DNA of 13,554 bases from an uncultured Bacillota bacterium (GTDB taxonomy: Bacteria; Bacillota_I; Bacilli_A; RFN20; CAG-826), in contig CASFWS010000015.1 of NCBI GenBank assembly GCA_949298295.1, positions 1 through 13,554 of the forward strand, given 5' to 3'. Numbering within the stretch: the stretch's first letter is position 1; every line of letters begins with the position of its first letter. Made by a program: the position numbers and the translations under genes. The notes beneath the pieces are model-generated. The model ran no database searches. It was given only the letters and a program-made list of their open reading frames with translations, and was not told the DNA's origin. Positions 1 to 6,268 of the stretch are shown in pieces.

Positions 1-1067
1 ATGTCGAAGATCATGTTCATGTGGGTGGGACCGGAGACGAGCCGGAAGTCGTGGATGGTTATCTCCTCGTCAAGCCCTTTGAGGACGGCGAGGCATTTAG
101 CCTTGGCTTGGTCGGTAGCCTTGTCGCCGATGAGAATCGGGTCCATGTGGATGGAAATCTCGCATCCGAATTTTTTCCGGACGTCGTCCTCGAGGTTATC
201 GATGAGGTCATGGGCTTCGAGGATATCCGTCTTGGCATCGATTTCAGCATGGAAGGAAATGAAGGACTTGTTGGGCCCGTAGTTGTGGACGAGGACGTCG
301 TGGACCCCTTGAATGCCCTCGTGAGCCATCGCATAGCCGACGACTTCCTGGACAAAATCCTTCTTGGCTGCCTCCCCGAGAAGGGGTTTGGAAGTATCGA
401 CGATCATCCGGATGCCGGCGACGAGGACGAAGAGGCTGACGGCCATCCCGAGGTAGGCATCGAGGAAACCCCAGCCGAGGGTGTAGGTGAGAACGGCCGA
501 GACGAGGACGGACGCGGTGGCAAGGCTATCGGTGAGCGAATCGACGGCCGTCGCCTTGAGGGCCGGGCTATCGATGATTTTGCCCATGCGGAAGTTGAAA
601 TAGCCTTGGAAAAGCTTAAGGAGGATGGCGATGGCGAGGATGACCATCGTGACGATGTCGTAGCTTTGATATGAACCGGCGATTGCTTTGTCGAGCGACG
701 ATTTGAAGAGTTCGACGGCAACGAGGACGACGACCATCGAAACGATGAGGCCGGCAATGTACTCGATGCGGCCGTGGCCGAAGGGGTGGTCGGCATCGGC
801 CGGTTTGTTGGAGACTTTGAAGCCGATGAGGGAAACAATGCTTGAAGCCATGTCGGTCAAGTTGTTGACGGCGTCGGCGAGAAGGGCAACCGAAAAGCCT
901 CCCGTCGGAAGGGCTAAGACAATGGCGGCCGTCGCCTTTAAAACGACTAGGACGAAATTGGTGACGATGCCGAAAGCCGAGGAGAGAATTCCGTGTTGTT
1001 CTCGGACCTTCGGATTACGGACATCGGCGTAATCCTTGATGAACAGTTTGCGTAAGAGGGTAACCAT
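1..1067 (-). CDS. Cation diffusion facilitator (CDF) metal exporter, C-terminus cut by window edge
   Basis: CDF transporters are membrane proteins that export divalent metals (Mn, Fe, Zn) in exchange for protons. The minus-strand frame from ATG 1067-1065 stays open to the window edge (355 complete codons). Seen in the translation: hydrophobic segments in the first ~225 residues; the family motif HPFGHGRIEY at residues 94-103; a TM2 metal site N68-xxx-D72 within ADAVNNLTD; and a TM5 site D176-xxx-D180 within VDSLTD. A cytoplasmic domain follows from ~235 (IQGVHDVLVHNYGP...HMDP), and then a second segment (TIHDFRLVSGPTHMN, ~337-351), so it is the long CDF form with an extended C-terminus rather than the ~300-aa form. 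N in place of the usual D/H at the first TM2 position hints at a non-canonical site; the metal is unknown. No Shine-Dalgarno precedes the ATG, but a perfect TATAAT lies 9 nt upstream. It is divergent from the hemolysin III gene. Family assignment is secure, substrate is not. Confidence 0.93.
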   Translation of the reverse strand, partial: MVTLLRKLFIKDYADVRNPKVREQHGILSSAFGIVTNFVLVVLKATAAIVLALPTGGFSVALLADAVNNLTDMASSIVSLIGFKVSNKPADADHPFGHGRIEYIAGLIVSMVVVLVAVELFKSSLDKAIAGSYQSYDIVTMVILAIAILLKLFQGYFNFRMGKIIDSPALKATAVDSLTDSLATASVLVSAVLTYTLGWGFLDAYLGMAVSLFVLVAGIRMIVDTSKPLLGEAAKKDFVQEVVGYAMAHEGIQGVHDVLVHNYGPNKSFISFHAEIDAKTDILEAHDLIDNLEDDVRKKFGCEISIHMDPILIGDKATDQAKAKCLAVLKGLDEEITIHDFRLVSGPTHMNMIFD

Positions 1068-1076
1068 TGCCGGGTA

Positions 1077-1082
1077 ATTATA
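1077..1082 (-). promoter_or_regulatory. -10 element of the CDF exporter promoter (leaderless candidate)
   Basis: On the minus strand this reads TATAAT, a perfect sigma-A -10 hexamer, with 9 nt to the ATG. Counting 7 nt downstream puts the predicted transcript start 2-3 nt before the start codon, so the mRNA would be leaderless or nearly so. No good -35 lies 16-18 nt upstream; TTGTCT is present but 22 nt away. A palindrome occupies the spacer region. Confidence 0.55.
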
Positions 1083-1086
1083 TCCG

Positions 1087-1101
1087 CTCTGCACAGCAGA
1101 G
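1087..1101. promoter_or_regulatory. Palindrome in the CDF promoter, candidate operator
   Basis: CTCTGC-ACA-GCAGAG is a perfect 6-bp inverted repeat with a 3-nt centre. It lies 4 nt upstream of the CDF -10 hexamer, where the spacer and -35 would be. A binding site for a metal-responsive or other regulator is the obvious reading, and the poor -35 would fit an activated promoter. The regulator is not in this window, so this is inference from position and symmetry only. Confidence 0.4.
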
Positions 1102-1137
1102 GAGAGACAACAACCTAGTATCAAAAACTAAATAATG

Positions 1138-1165
1138 TTGAATAAATAACTAGAAGACTTATCAT
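1138..1165 (+). promoter_or_regulatory. Candidate promoter of the hemolysin III gene
   Basis: TTGAAT (1138-1143), a 16-nt spacer and TATCAT (1160-1165) form a plausible sigma-A promoter in the A+T-rich divergent region. The -10 abuts ATG 1166. The predicted transcript start is therefore about 1172, which is the first base of an in-frame GTG codon. If this promoter is used, the protein starts at GTG 1172 on a leaderless message. Confidence 0.4.
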
Positions 1166-1840
1166 ATGGCCGTGACCGTAAGAGACATCGAACTACCAGA
1201 ATACAGCCTCGCCCAAGAACTATGGAATGCCATCAGCCACGGGCTTGGGACCCTCATTGCCCTTGTCGGCGGCCCTTTCCTTCTCATCAAGTGCGCCGAA
1301 AGCGGGGACGCGTGGCGAATCGCTGCGTGTTCTGTTTTCCTTTTTGCCATCCTCATCATGTACGTTTTCTCCTGCCTGTATCACGCGATGGGCCGGAACG
1401 CCGGGAAGAAGGTCCTCCGCGTCATGGACCACAACATGGTTTTCGTTCTTATCATGGGAACGTATACCCCATACTGTTTGGTCAGCATCCGGGAGTATTC
1501 GCCAGCCTGGGGATGGTCGATTTGGGGCATCGTGATGGCGCTTGGCATCCTTGGGATCGTTCTCAATAGCTGCAACATCAAGAAGTTCGCCGTCTTTTCG
1601 ATGATCGACTACATCCTCATGGGGTGGACGTGCGTCATCGCCTTCTATCCCTTGGTGATGGCCTTGGGCTGGTGGCCCGGGACGGCCCTCCTCCTCATGG
1701 GCGGGATTGCCTATACGGTCGGAGCCGCCCTTTACGGACTAGGGAAAAAGCATTCCCCTTGGTGGCATAGTGTCTTCCATTTCTTCTGCCTGGCCGGGAC
1801 GATCCTCATGTTCGTATCCATTTACCTAGGCGTGGCCTGA
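1166..1840 (+). CDS. trhA: Hemolysin III family / PAQR-type seven-TM membrane protein
   Basis: This is a bacterial homologue of the progestin/adipoQ receptor superfamily (TrhA/YqfA/Hly-III). These are integral membrane proteins with a buried metal site; in bacteria they have been linked to membrane-lipid homeostasis, and the 'hemolysin' name is historical. The 224-aa product has the normal length and about seven hydrophobic helices. Family residues are visible: ELWNAISHG near residues 18-26, S69-xxx-H73 (SCLYH), D88-H89 followed by a GTYTPYC motif (98-104), and H201-xxx-H205 (HSVFH) near the C-terminus. S69, H73, D88, H201 and H205 fit the conserved PAQR metal-site set. ATG 1166 gives the longest sensible product, but there is no Shine-Dalgarno and a promoter -10 abuts it, so GTG 1172 (two codons later) may be the true start. 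The upstream neighbour is divergent; the M6 protease follows 16 nt downstream. Confidence 0.93.
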   Translation: MAVTVRDIELPEYSLAQELWNAISHGLGTLIALVGGPFLLIKCAESGDAWRIAACSVFLFAILIMYVFSCLYHAMGRNAGKKVLRVMDHNMVFVLIMGTYTPYCLVSIREYSPAWGWSIWGIVMALGILGIVLNSCNIKKFAVFSMIDYILMGWTCVIAFYPLVMALGWWPGTALLLMGGIAYTVGAALYGLGKKHSPWWHSVFHFFCLAGTILMFVSIYLGVA

Positions 1841-1849
1841 TGGCACAAT
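1821..1849 (+). promoter_or_regulatory. Candidate promoter of the M6 protease inside the trhA 3' end
   Basis: TTTACC (1821-1826), a 17-nt spacer and CACAAT (1844-1849), each matching 4 of 6 consensus positions, precede the GTG start at 1857 by 7 nt. The predicted transcript start is 1856, giving a leaderless GTG-start message. Read-through from trhA is equally possible, because the gap is only 16 nt and no terminator is visible. Confidence 0.3.
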
Positions 1850-1856
1850 CTAGGTC

Positions 1857-3473
1857 GTGAAAAAGCTTGGGTTTCTCGCAGCGCTTCTCGTTCCTTTCCT
1901 TTCCTCCTGCGGAATCGATCTGGGAATGGAAGGCTATTCCTATCTTCCCGCGGACACCTCGCTCCCCCAAGATAGCGAGGTCAATCTGACCTACCGGGAC
2001 TTTTTCTACCAAGTCGATGCCGGGTCGAGAAGATGCCTTCCCGGTACCGGGGAAAGTTCCATCCTCGTCATTCCGGTTTCCTTTATCGATTTTGCTTTTG
2101 ACGAGGATATATCCTCTCAGTTGGAAACGGTCTATCAAGGTAACAATGGAAGTTATCCATCTGTTTCTTCTTTTTATGCCGAATCTTCATACGGCCAAAA
2201 ACAACTGACATTCGAAATCGCCCCGGCCTTCGAAACCGGCCTTACGCTTGATGAAGCCTTCGAAGCCGCCGGTTCGAAGCGCCTCTCCTCCTATCTTCTT
2301 CCCTTGGCTGTCAATTCCTACGAAGATGACTTGACCCCGTTCGACGCAGATGGGGACGGCTATCTCGATGGCGTCGTCCTCGTCTATAGCGCACCAGACT
2401 ACCAGTCCTATGACTATTCTTCTTTCTTGTCTTTAGAAGAGCAGTCCGAGCTTTGGGCCTATACCTTTAACCTGAGCGGACAGCCGGCCAACATCGAACG
2501 TCCCTCTCCTTTTACCTATTCGTGGATTTCCGCCTCCTTTCTCGAGAAGGGAAGAGGCGGGGGGCTTTCGCTCGATCCCCACACCTTTATCCATGAGATG
2601 GGCCACATGTTCGGGCTCGACGACTACTATTCGACCGATCGGACCGATTCTTCCTCGTCCACCCCGACTAGCGAGCGGTATCGCGCGCCCACGGGAATGC
2701 TCGACATGATGGATTACGGCCTGCTCGACCATAACGCCTTCAGCAAATGGAGCCTTGGCTGGATCAATCCGTTCTACGTCGAGGAAGATGTTTTTTCCGG
2801 CCAGTCGTCAATTACGGTAGAACTTCGGGACTTGGTAAATTACGGAGAGGCCATCTGCATACCCGCGCGCGGGAAAGAATACTTCGGAAACGCTTTTGGG
2901 GAATACATCCTTCTCGAGCTTTATTCCCCGAGTTCGCTCAACGGCTACGATGCCGGGCGCCATTACCAAAACGGCTACCCGAATGGGTATTCAATGCCCG
3001 GAGTTCGGATCTATCACGTGGATGCCCGGATGTGGGGTAAGGGTCAGGCCTTCGGGAACGCTTACTACGCCTGGAACCCAGCCGACATCGCCTGGGGACA
3101 CCTCGGGGTCAATCCCCTCAACGCCTCTTATGACGTCGCAGCGAGCAACACTTACAGCGAGTCCTCCCCGGAAAACCGCCGTTACAGTCTCCTCCACCTT
3201 CTCGAAGCCGACGGGGACTACACGTTCCAGAACGCCGACTTCGAGGAGAAGGGCTACCTTTTCGGGGCGGACAATTCGACCCTTTTCTATCCCGATGCCG
3301 ATCACGGGGAATTCGACATGGAAAACTTTGCCTCTTTCTTTGTCAACGAAGATGGGAACGGCAGGGGTCTATTCAACGACGGAAGCGCCTTCGGCTACGC
3401 TTTGAGAATCAACGGAATCCGCTCCCTTACGGAAGGCGGTCACGAAGCCTCCATCACCATCTCGCTATCATAA
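1857..3473 (+). CDS. Secreted lipoprotein, M6-family (immune-inhibitor-A-like) zinc metalloprotease
   Basis: The 538-aa product starts at GTG. The N-terminus MKKLGFLAALLVPFLSSC is a lipoprotein signal peptide with lipobox LSSC and lipidated C19, so the mature protein is probably anchored on the outer face of the membrane. The catalytic motif H246-E-M-G-H250-MF-G253-LD-D256 is HExxHxxGxxD: the two histidines and the distal Asp would bind zinc and E247 is the general base. The Met-containing segment GMLDMMDYGLLDHNAFSKW (280-298) follows, as in M6 peptidases. A calcium-type loop DADGDGYLDG (163-172) also fits the family. It lacks an obvious long prodomain or C-terminal carbohydrate-binding module, so it is a compact version. 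A role in extracellular protein degradation or surface processing is likely; the substrate is unknown. A serine/threonine-rich insert (264-272, SSSSTPTS) lies between the zinc motif and the Met segment. Confidence 0.9.
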   Translation: MKKLGFLAALLVPFLSSCGIDLGMEGYSYLPADTSLPQDSEVNLTYRDFFYQVDAGSRRCLPGTGESSILVIPVSFIDFAFDEDISSQLETVYQGNNGSYPSVSSFYAESSYGQKQLTFEIAPAFETGLTLDEAFEAAGSKRLSSYLLPLAVNSYEDDLTPFDADGDGYLDGVVLVYSAPDYQSYDYSSFLSLEEQSELWAYTFNLSGQPANIERPSPFTYSWISASFLEKGRGGGLSLDPHTFIHEMGHMFGLDDYYSTDRTDSSSSTPTSERYRAPTGMLDMMDYGLLDHNAFSKWSLGWINPFYVEEDVFSGQSSITVELRDLVNYGEAICIPARGKEYFGNAFGEYILLELYSPSSLNGYDAGRHYQNGYPNGYSMPGVRIYHVDARMWGKGQAFGNAYYAWNPADIAWGHLGVNPLNASYDVAASNTYSESSPENRRYSLLHLLEADGDYTFQNADFEEKGYLFGADNSTLFYPDADHGEFDMENFASFFVNEDGNGRGLFNDGSAFGYALRINGIRSLTEGGHEASITISLS

Positions 3474-3477
3474 TCGC

Positions 3478-3483
3478 TATAAT
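3478..3483 (+). promoter_or_regulatory. -10 element of the smpB operon (near-leaderless)
   Basis: Perfect TATAAT in the 19-nt gap between the M6 protease stop and smpB, 9 nt before ATG 3493, the same spacing as at the CDF gene. The predicted transcript start is about 3490, leaving a 3-nt leader. The best -35 candidate (TCACCA, 18-nt spacer) is weak and lies within the M6 gene. Confidence 0.5.
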
Positions 3484-3492
3484 GGCTTGCCC

Positions 3493-3969
3493 ATGGCAAA
3501 GAAAAAGGAAAGCGGCCTGCTCCTTGAGAACCGGCGGGCCCATTACGAATACTTCCTCTCGGGCTTCCTGACTGCCGGCCTCGTTTTGACGGGGACGGAA
3601 ATCAAGTCGCTCCGGCGCGGCGATGCTTCCATCAGCGACGCGTATGTTTTCGTTCGGGACGGAGAAGCCTACGTTGCCAACATGCACATTGCCCCCTACA
3701 AGGAAGGAAATATCTTCAACGTCGACCATCTCCGCGACCGGAAGCTCCTTCTTAATAAGAAAGAAATCGCGAAGATCGGGGCCGCGCTCAAGGAAAGTGG
3801 GCTTACCTGCGTACCAACAAAATGCTTCCTTCTCCATGGCCGTGCCAAGCTCGAGATTGCCCTCGCCAAGGGCAAGAAACTCTACGATAAGCGCCAATCG
3901 ATCAAGGAAAGGGATCTCTCGAGGCGCATTAAGGATGCCCGCAATAGCGGCGGCTCTTCCGAAAATTAA
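3493..3969 (+). CDS. smpB: SsrA-binding protein SmpB
   Basis: SmpB binds tmRNA and delivers it to stalled ribosomes for trans-translation. The 158-aa product is the normal length. It shows the N-terminal ENRRAHYEYF segment (12-21), the central GTEIKSLRRGDASISDAY (34-51), the HIAPY turn, and the C-terminal KGKKLYDKRQSIKERD (126-141) that leads into the basic tail acting in the decoding centre. ATG 3493 is preferred over TTG 3487 because it begins MAKKKE, as in other SmpBs. There is no Shine-Dalgarno. It heads an operon: its TAA shares one base with the folC ATG. The tmRNA gene (ssrA) itself is not in this window. Confidence 0.97.
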   Translation: MAKKKESGLLLENRRAHYEYFLSGFLTAGLVLTGTEIKSLRRGDASISDAYVFVRDGEAYVANMHIAPYKEGNIFNVDHLRDRKLLLNKKEIAKIGAALKESGLTCVPTKCFLLHGRAKLEIALAKGKKLYDKRQSIKERDLSRRIKDARNSGGSSEN

Positions 3970-5204
3970 TGAATTACGCGTCGGCTCTTGCCTATCTAAG
4001 GTCCATCGACCTCACGATGGTCCGCTACGAACGTTCCCATTTCGACTCCTTCGTGAAGGACCGGGGCCTCTCGCTCAAAGTTCCCTTTGTTCATCTGGCC
4101 GGGAGCAACGGGAAAGGGTCGACGGCTTCCTTCCTTTACCGGGCTTATTTGGCCGCAGGATATAAAGCCGCCCTCTTCTCCAAGCCCTTTCTCTATGAAG
4201 AAAAGGAAATGATTTCCTATCTTGGACAGGACATCGGGGACGAGGAATTCGCATCCTATGTCGAGGCAATGAAAGGGGACTTCCAGCGATACGGCTTAAG
4301 CGCCTTCGAGGCTCTAGTGGCCGTTGCCTATGCTTACTTCAATGACGTGAAGCCGGATATCGCCATCATCGAAACGGGAATGGGCGGGAAGCTCGACGCC
4401 ACCAACATTGCGACGGACATTCCTCTCCTTTCAATCGTGACGAGCGTTTCCTTTGAGCACACTCGTTTCCTTGGGGACTCGATTTCTTCGATTGCATCGC
4501 ATAAAGCGGGGATTATCAAAAATGACGTGCCTTTTTTGATGGGCCAAGTGCCGCTAGAGGCCTCAAAAGTGCTCGAAAGAGAGGCTAGAAAGAAAAATTC
4601 ACCCGCAAAAATCGTGTCGAATGTCGAAAACCTATCTTACCTAAGCCCCTATCTACATTTTGATTACGGGCCTTATCGCGACCTTCTGATTCCGTCGATG
4701 GCCTCCTACCTGGCCCTCGATGCCGCGATGGCTATTGAGGCCATTCTCATGCTTCGCCTCTCTTTCCCGGTAGGGGAAGCCGCCATCCGGAAGGGGCTCA
4801 TGGACGGGGTCCTTCCCTGTCGGATGGAGAGCCATCCGCCCTTTATTTTCGACGGGGCCCACAACCCCGAGGCGGCCCGGGCTTTGGCAGTTTCGCTTTC
4901 GGCCGCCTTGAGGAAAAAGCCCCTTCTTGTTTTCGCTTCTTTCAAAGACAAGAACGCGAAGGCCGAGTTGGATATCCTCGCCCCTGTTTTCGAGGAGATT
5001 TATCTCACGACCTTCGACCACAAAAGGGCAATGGTCCGCGATGACTTCGTTTCCAGGGGGTGCTTATACCCATTCGATGACGACCTATCGAGCCTCGTCT
5101 CCCGCCTTTTGGCGAGGTGGCGCGACCGCCGCATTGTTTTCGCCGGGTCGCTGGCTTTCGCCTCCTATGCCCGGCGTTTCTTTGTCTTGGGGAGGGAAAA
5201 ATGA
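3969..5204 (+). CDS. folC: Folylpolyglutamate synthase / dihydrofolate synthase FolC
   Basis: Mur-ligase-type ATP-dependent enzyme of the cytoplasm that adds glutamate to folates (and, in bifunctional members, to dihydropteroate), trapping them in the cell. The product is 411 aa, near the usual ~420-430. Visible: P-loop HLAGSNGKGSTASF (38-51; S where T is usual in GTNGKGS), IIETGMGGKLDATN (134-147), the segment FEHTRFLGDSISSIASHKAG (162-181), and DGAHNPEAA (299-307), all FolC signatures. The start overlaps the smpB stop by one base (TAATG) without a Shine-Dalgarno, so translation is probably coupled. The stop overlaps the folT start (ATGA). No folate-biosynthesis genes (folP, folK, folB, folE) are nearby, which with the folT link suggests a salvage role. 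Whether it also has dihydrofolate synthase activity cannot be told here. Confidence 0.95.
   Translation: MNYASALAYLRSIDLTMVRYERSHFDSFVKDRGLSLKVPFVHLAGSNGKGSTASFLYRAYLAAGYKAALFSKPFLYEEKEMISYLGQDIGDEEFASYVEAMKGDFQRYGLSAFEALVAVAYAYFNDVKPDIAIIETGMGGKLDATNIATDIPLLSIVTSVSFEHTRFLGDSISSIASHKAGIIKNDVPFLMGQVPLEASKVLEREARKKNSPAKIVSNVENLSYLSPYLHFDYGPYRDLLIPSMASYLALDAAMAIEAILMLRLSFPVGEAAIRKGLMDGVLPCRMESHPPFIFDGAHNPEAARALAVSLSAALRKKPLLVFASFKDKNAKAELDILAPVFEEIYLTTFDHKRAMVRDDFVSRGCLYPFDDDLSSLVSRLLARWRDRRIVFAGSLAFASYARRFFVLGREK
5189..5196 (+). promoter_or_regulatory. Shine-Dalgarno site for folT
   Basis: A GGGGAGGG run sits 4 nt before ATG 5201, inside the folC 3' end. It fixes the folT start at 5201 rather than at the earlier in-frame codons upstream. 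It contrasts with the promoter-proximal genes in this window, which lack such a site. Confidence 0.75.
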
Positions 5205-5968
5205 AACCAATTGAAATGTCCGCCGGCCGGAAGATAGCCTATGCTTCCTTATTTCTCTCCATGGCCATCGTCTCGACAGCCGTTTTCAAAATGATTCCAA
5301 TGGGAAACCTCTCCTTTCTCCGGTTTTCCCTGACTCCATCGATCATTATCTTCGCCTCTCTTTTCCTCGGGCCGCTTTACGGAGCGGCGGTCGGCTGTCT
5401 GAGCGACCTTATCCCGGCTTTTCTCGTCCCGACGGGAGAATGGAATTTTCTTATCACCCTCGTCTATCTTGTGTTTGGGGCCCTGCCATGGTTGTTGGAC
5501 CGTCTTCTTAGGAAGGCTCCTATCCTCAACAATCCCCTTTCCCTTCTCGCCATTGCTCTTCTCGGAACGGGCCTTTTCTATGCCTACGCCATCATGGAAG
5601 GCGGGCTTTCATCTTTCTTCGGGAGCCAAAGCTACTATTTGACCCCAATAATTCTCGTCCTTGTGGCATTACTCAATGTAGGAGGATCGATAGCCTCTTT
5701 CTTCCTCTTCAGGAAGGCGCCCGGGAAGCGGGCCCTCCTTATCGATGCCGCGGCGGTCGAGCTCATCGCCGGATCGCTACTGAAGGCCGCGGCTTTCTCC
5801 ATCTATTTGAGCCTTCTTGCGAGCTCGCCTTCGCCGCTCCCCTTCATTTTTGTCTTGGCCATGCTCCTCATGGGACTTCCCGTGAACGTGACCTTAGATT
5901 ATTTTTTCGTCAATGTATACGTCTCGGTTGCTACAAAACTGGGCTTGAATAGTGTCGAGGTCGAATAG
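5201..5968 (+). CDS. folT: ECF transporter S component, probably folate-specific (FolT-like)
   Basis: S components are small membrane proteins that bind a vitamin and dock on a shared EcfA1-EcfA2-EcfT engine for uptake. The 255-aa product is almost entirely hydrophobic, with six or more TM segments. The stretch from F39 to L70, including LRFSLTP (40-46) and LGPLYGAAVGCLSDLI (56-71), matches the FolT-type pattern of an Arg-containing loop followed by a G-P-x-x-G-x-x-x-G-x-x-x-D motif. Folate is inferred from coupling to folC: the stop and start overlap as ATGA. FolT proteins are usually about 170-200 aa, so this one is longer, with extra hydrophobic sequence between ~110 and 205. The engine genes are at 9496-12025. 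Another substrate (for example another vitamin or a queuosine precursor) cannot be excluded. Confidence 0.75.
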   Translation: MKPIEMSAGRKIAYASLFLSMAIVSTAVFKMIPMGNLSFLRFSLTPSIIIFASLFLGPLYGAAVGCLSDLIPAFLVPTGEWNFLITLVYLVFGALPWLLDRLLRKAPILNNPLSLLAIALLGTGLFYAYAIMEGGLSSFFGSQSYYLTPIILVLVALLNVGGSIASFFLFRKAPGKRALLIDAAAVELIAGSLLKAAAFSIYLSLLASSPSPLPFIFVLAMLLMGLPVNVTLDYFFVNVYVSVATKLGLNSVEVE

Positions 5969-6136
5969 ATGGAAGAAAGAGAAGACGAGACGGCCGTAGA
6001 AGAAATCGATTTGGAGCCGGAGATGACCCCGGAGGAAAAGCGGAAAAAGCGCATTTTCTATATCAAATGGGGCTTATTTTTTGGAATTTTGCTCGTGCTT
6101 ATGATTGTCTGCCTGGCCGTAATTTATTCGCTTTGA
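5969..6136 (+). CDS. Small single-TM protein, acidic N-terminus (55 aa), in the folT operon
   Basis: The ATG follows the folT TAG with no gap, and a GAGG sits 8 nt upstream (5957-5960). The 55-aa product has a strongly acidic first half (MEEREDETAVEEIDLEPE), a basic patch EEKRKKR (22-28), and one hydrophobic helix from ~29 to the C-terminus (IFYIKWGLFFGILLVLMIVC then LAVIYSL). By the positive-inside rule the acidic tail is cytoplasmic and the protein is tail-anchored. No family is recognised. Position at the end of the smpB-folC-folT operon suggests, but does not prove, a link to FolT. The clean frame, Shine-Dalgarno and zero-gap placement support a real gene. Confidence 0.75.
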   Translation: MEEREDETAVEEIDLEPEMTPEEKRKKRIFYIKWGLFFGILLVLMIVCLAVIYSL

Positions 6137-6192
6137 GCGTTCCGATGAGTAAAAATCAACGTGCCCACTTTGAAGGCAAAGATTGCAAAAAG

Positions 6193-6241
6193 TTGACAAA
6201 ATCGGCTTTACAATGCTTGAAATCCCATTTGACTTCGTCAA
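6193..6241 (+). promoter_or_regulatory. Promoter/operator region of the winged-helix gene
   Basis: The 132-nt gap before the winged-helix gene is A+T-rich and holds repeated TTGAC-like words: TTGACA (6193), TTTACA (6207), TTGAAA (6217) and TTGACT (6229), spaced 10-14 nt. A small inverted repeat TTGAC-TTC-GTCAA lies at 6229-6241. TACAAT (6209-6214) is the best -10 candidate, with a transcript start near 6221. Direct repeats at about one helical turn are what OmpR/PhoB-type proteins bind, so autoregulation is possible. The -35 is not convincing. Confidence 0.3.
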
Positions 6242-6268
6242 TGATAAGAACGGGCACGGATTTGTTTT

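Noticed and set aside
21..674. Long plus-strand frame (217 codons) opposite the CDF gene
   Set aside because: It is codon-aligned antisense to the CDF coding frame and stays open because TTA, CTA and TCA codons are avoided. The product is low-complexity acidic sequence with no motif.
3487..3492. TTG at 3487 as smpB start
   Set aside because: It would add only two residues before the conserved MAKKK start and lies before the predicted transcript start at about 3490.
5117..5200. Upstream in-frame extension of folT
   Set aside because: It lies within folC; the strong Shine-Dalgarno and ATGA overlap fix the start at 5201, and the extension does not look like an S-component N-terminus.
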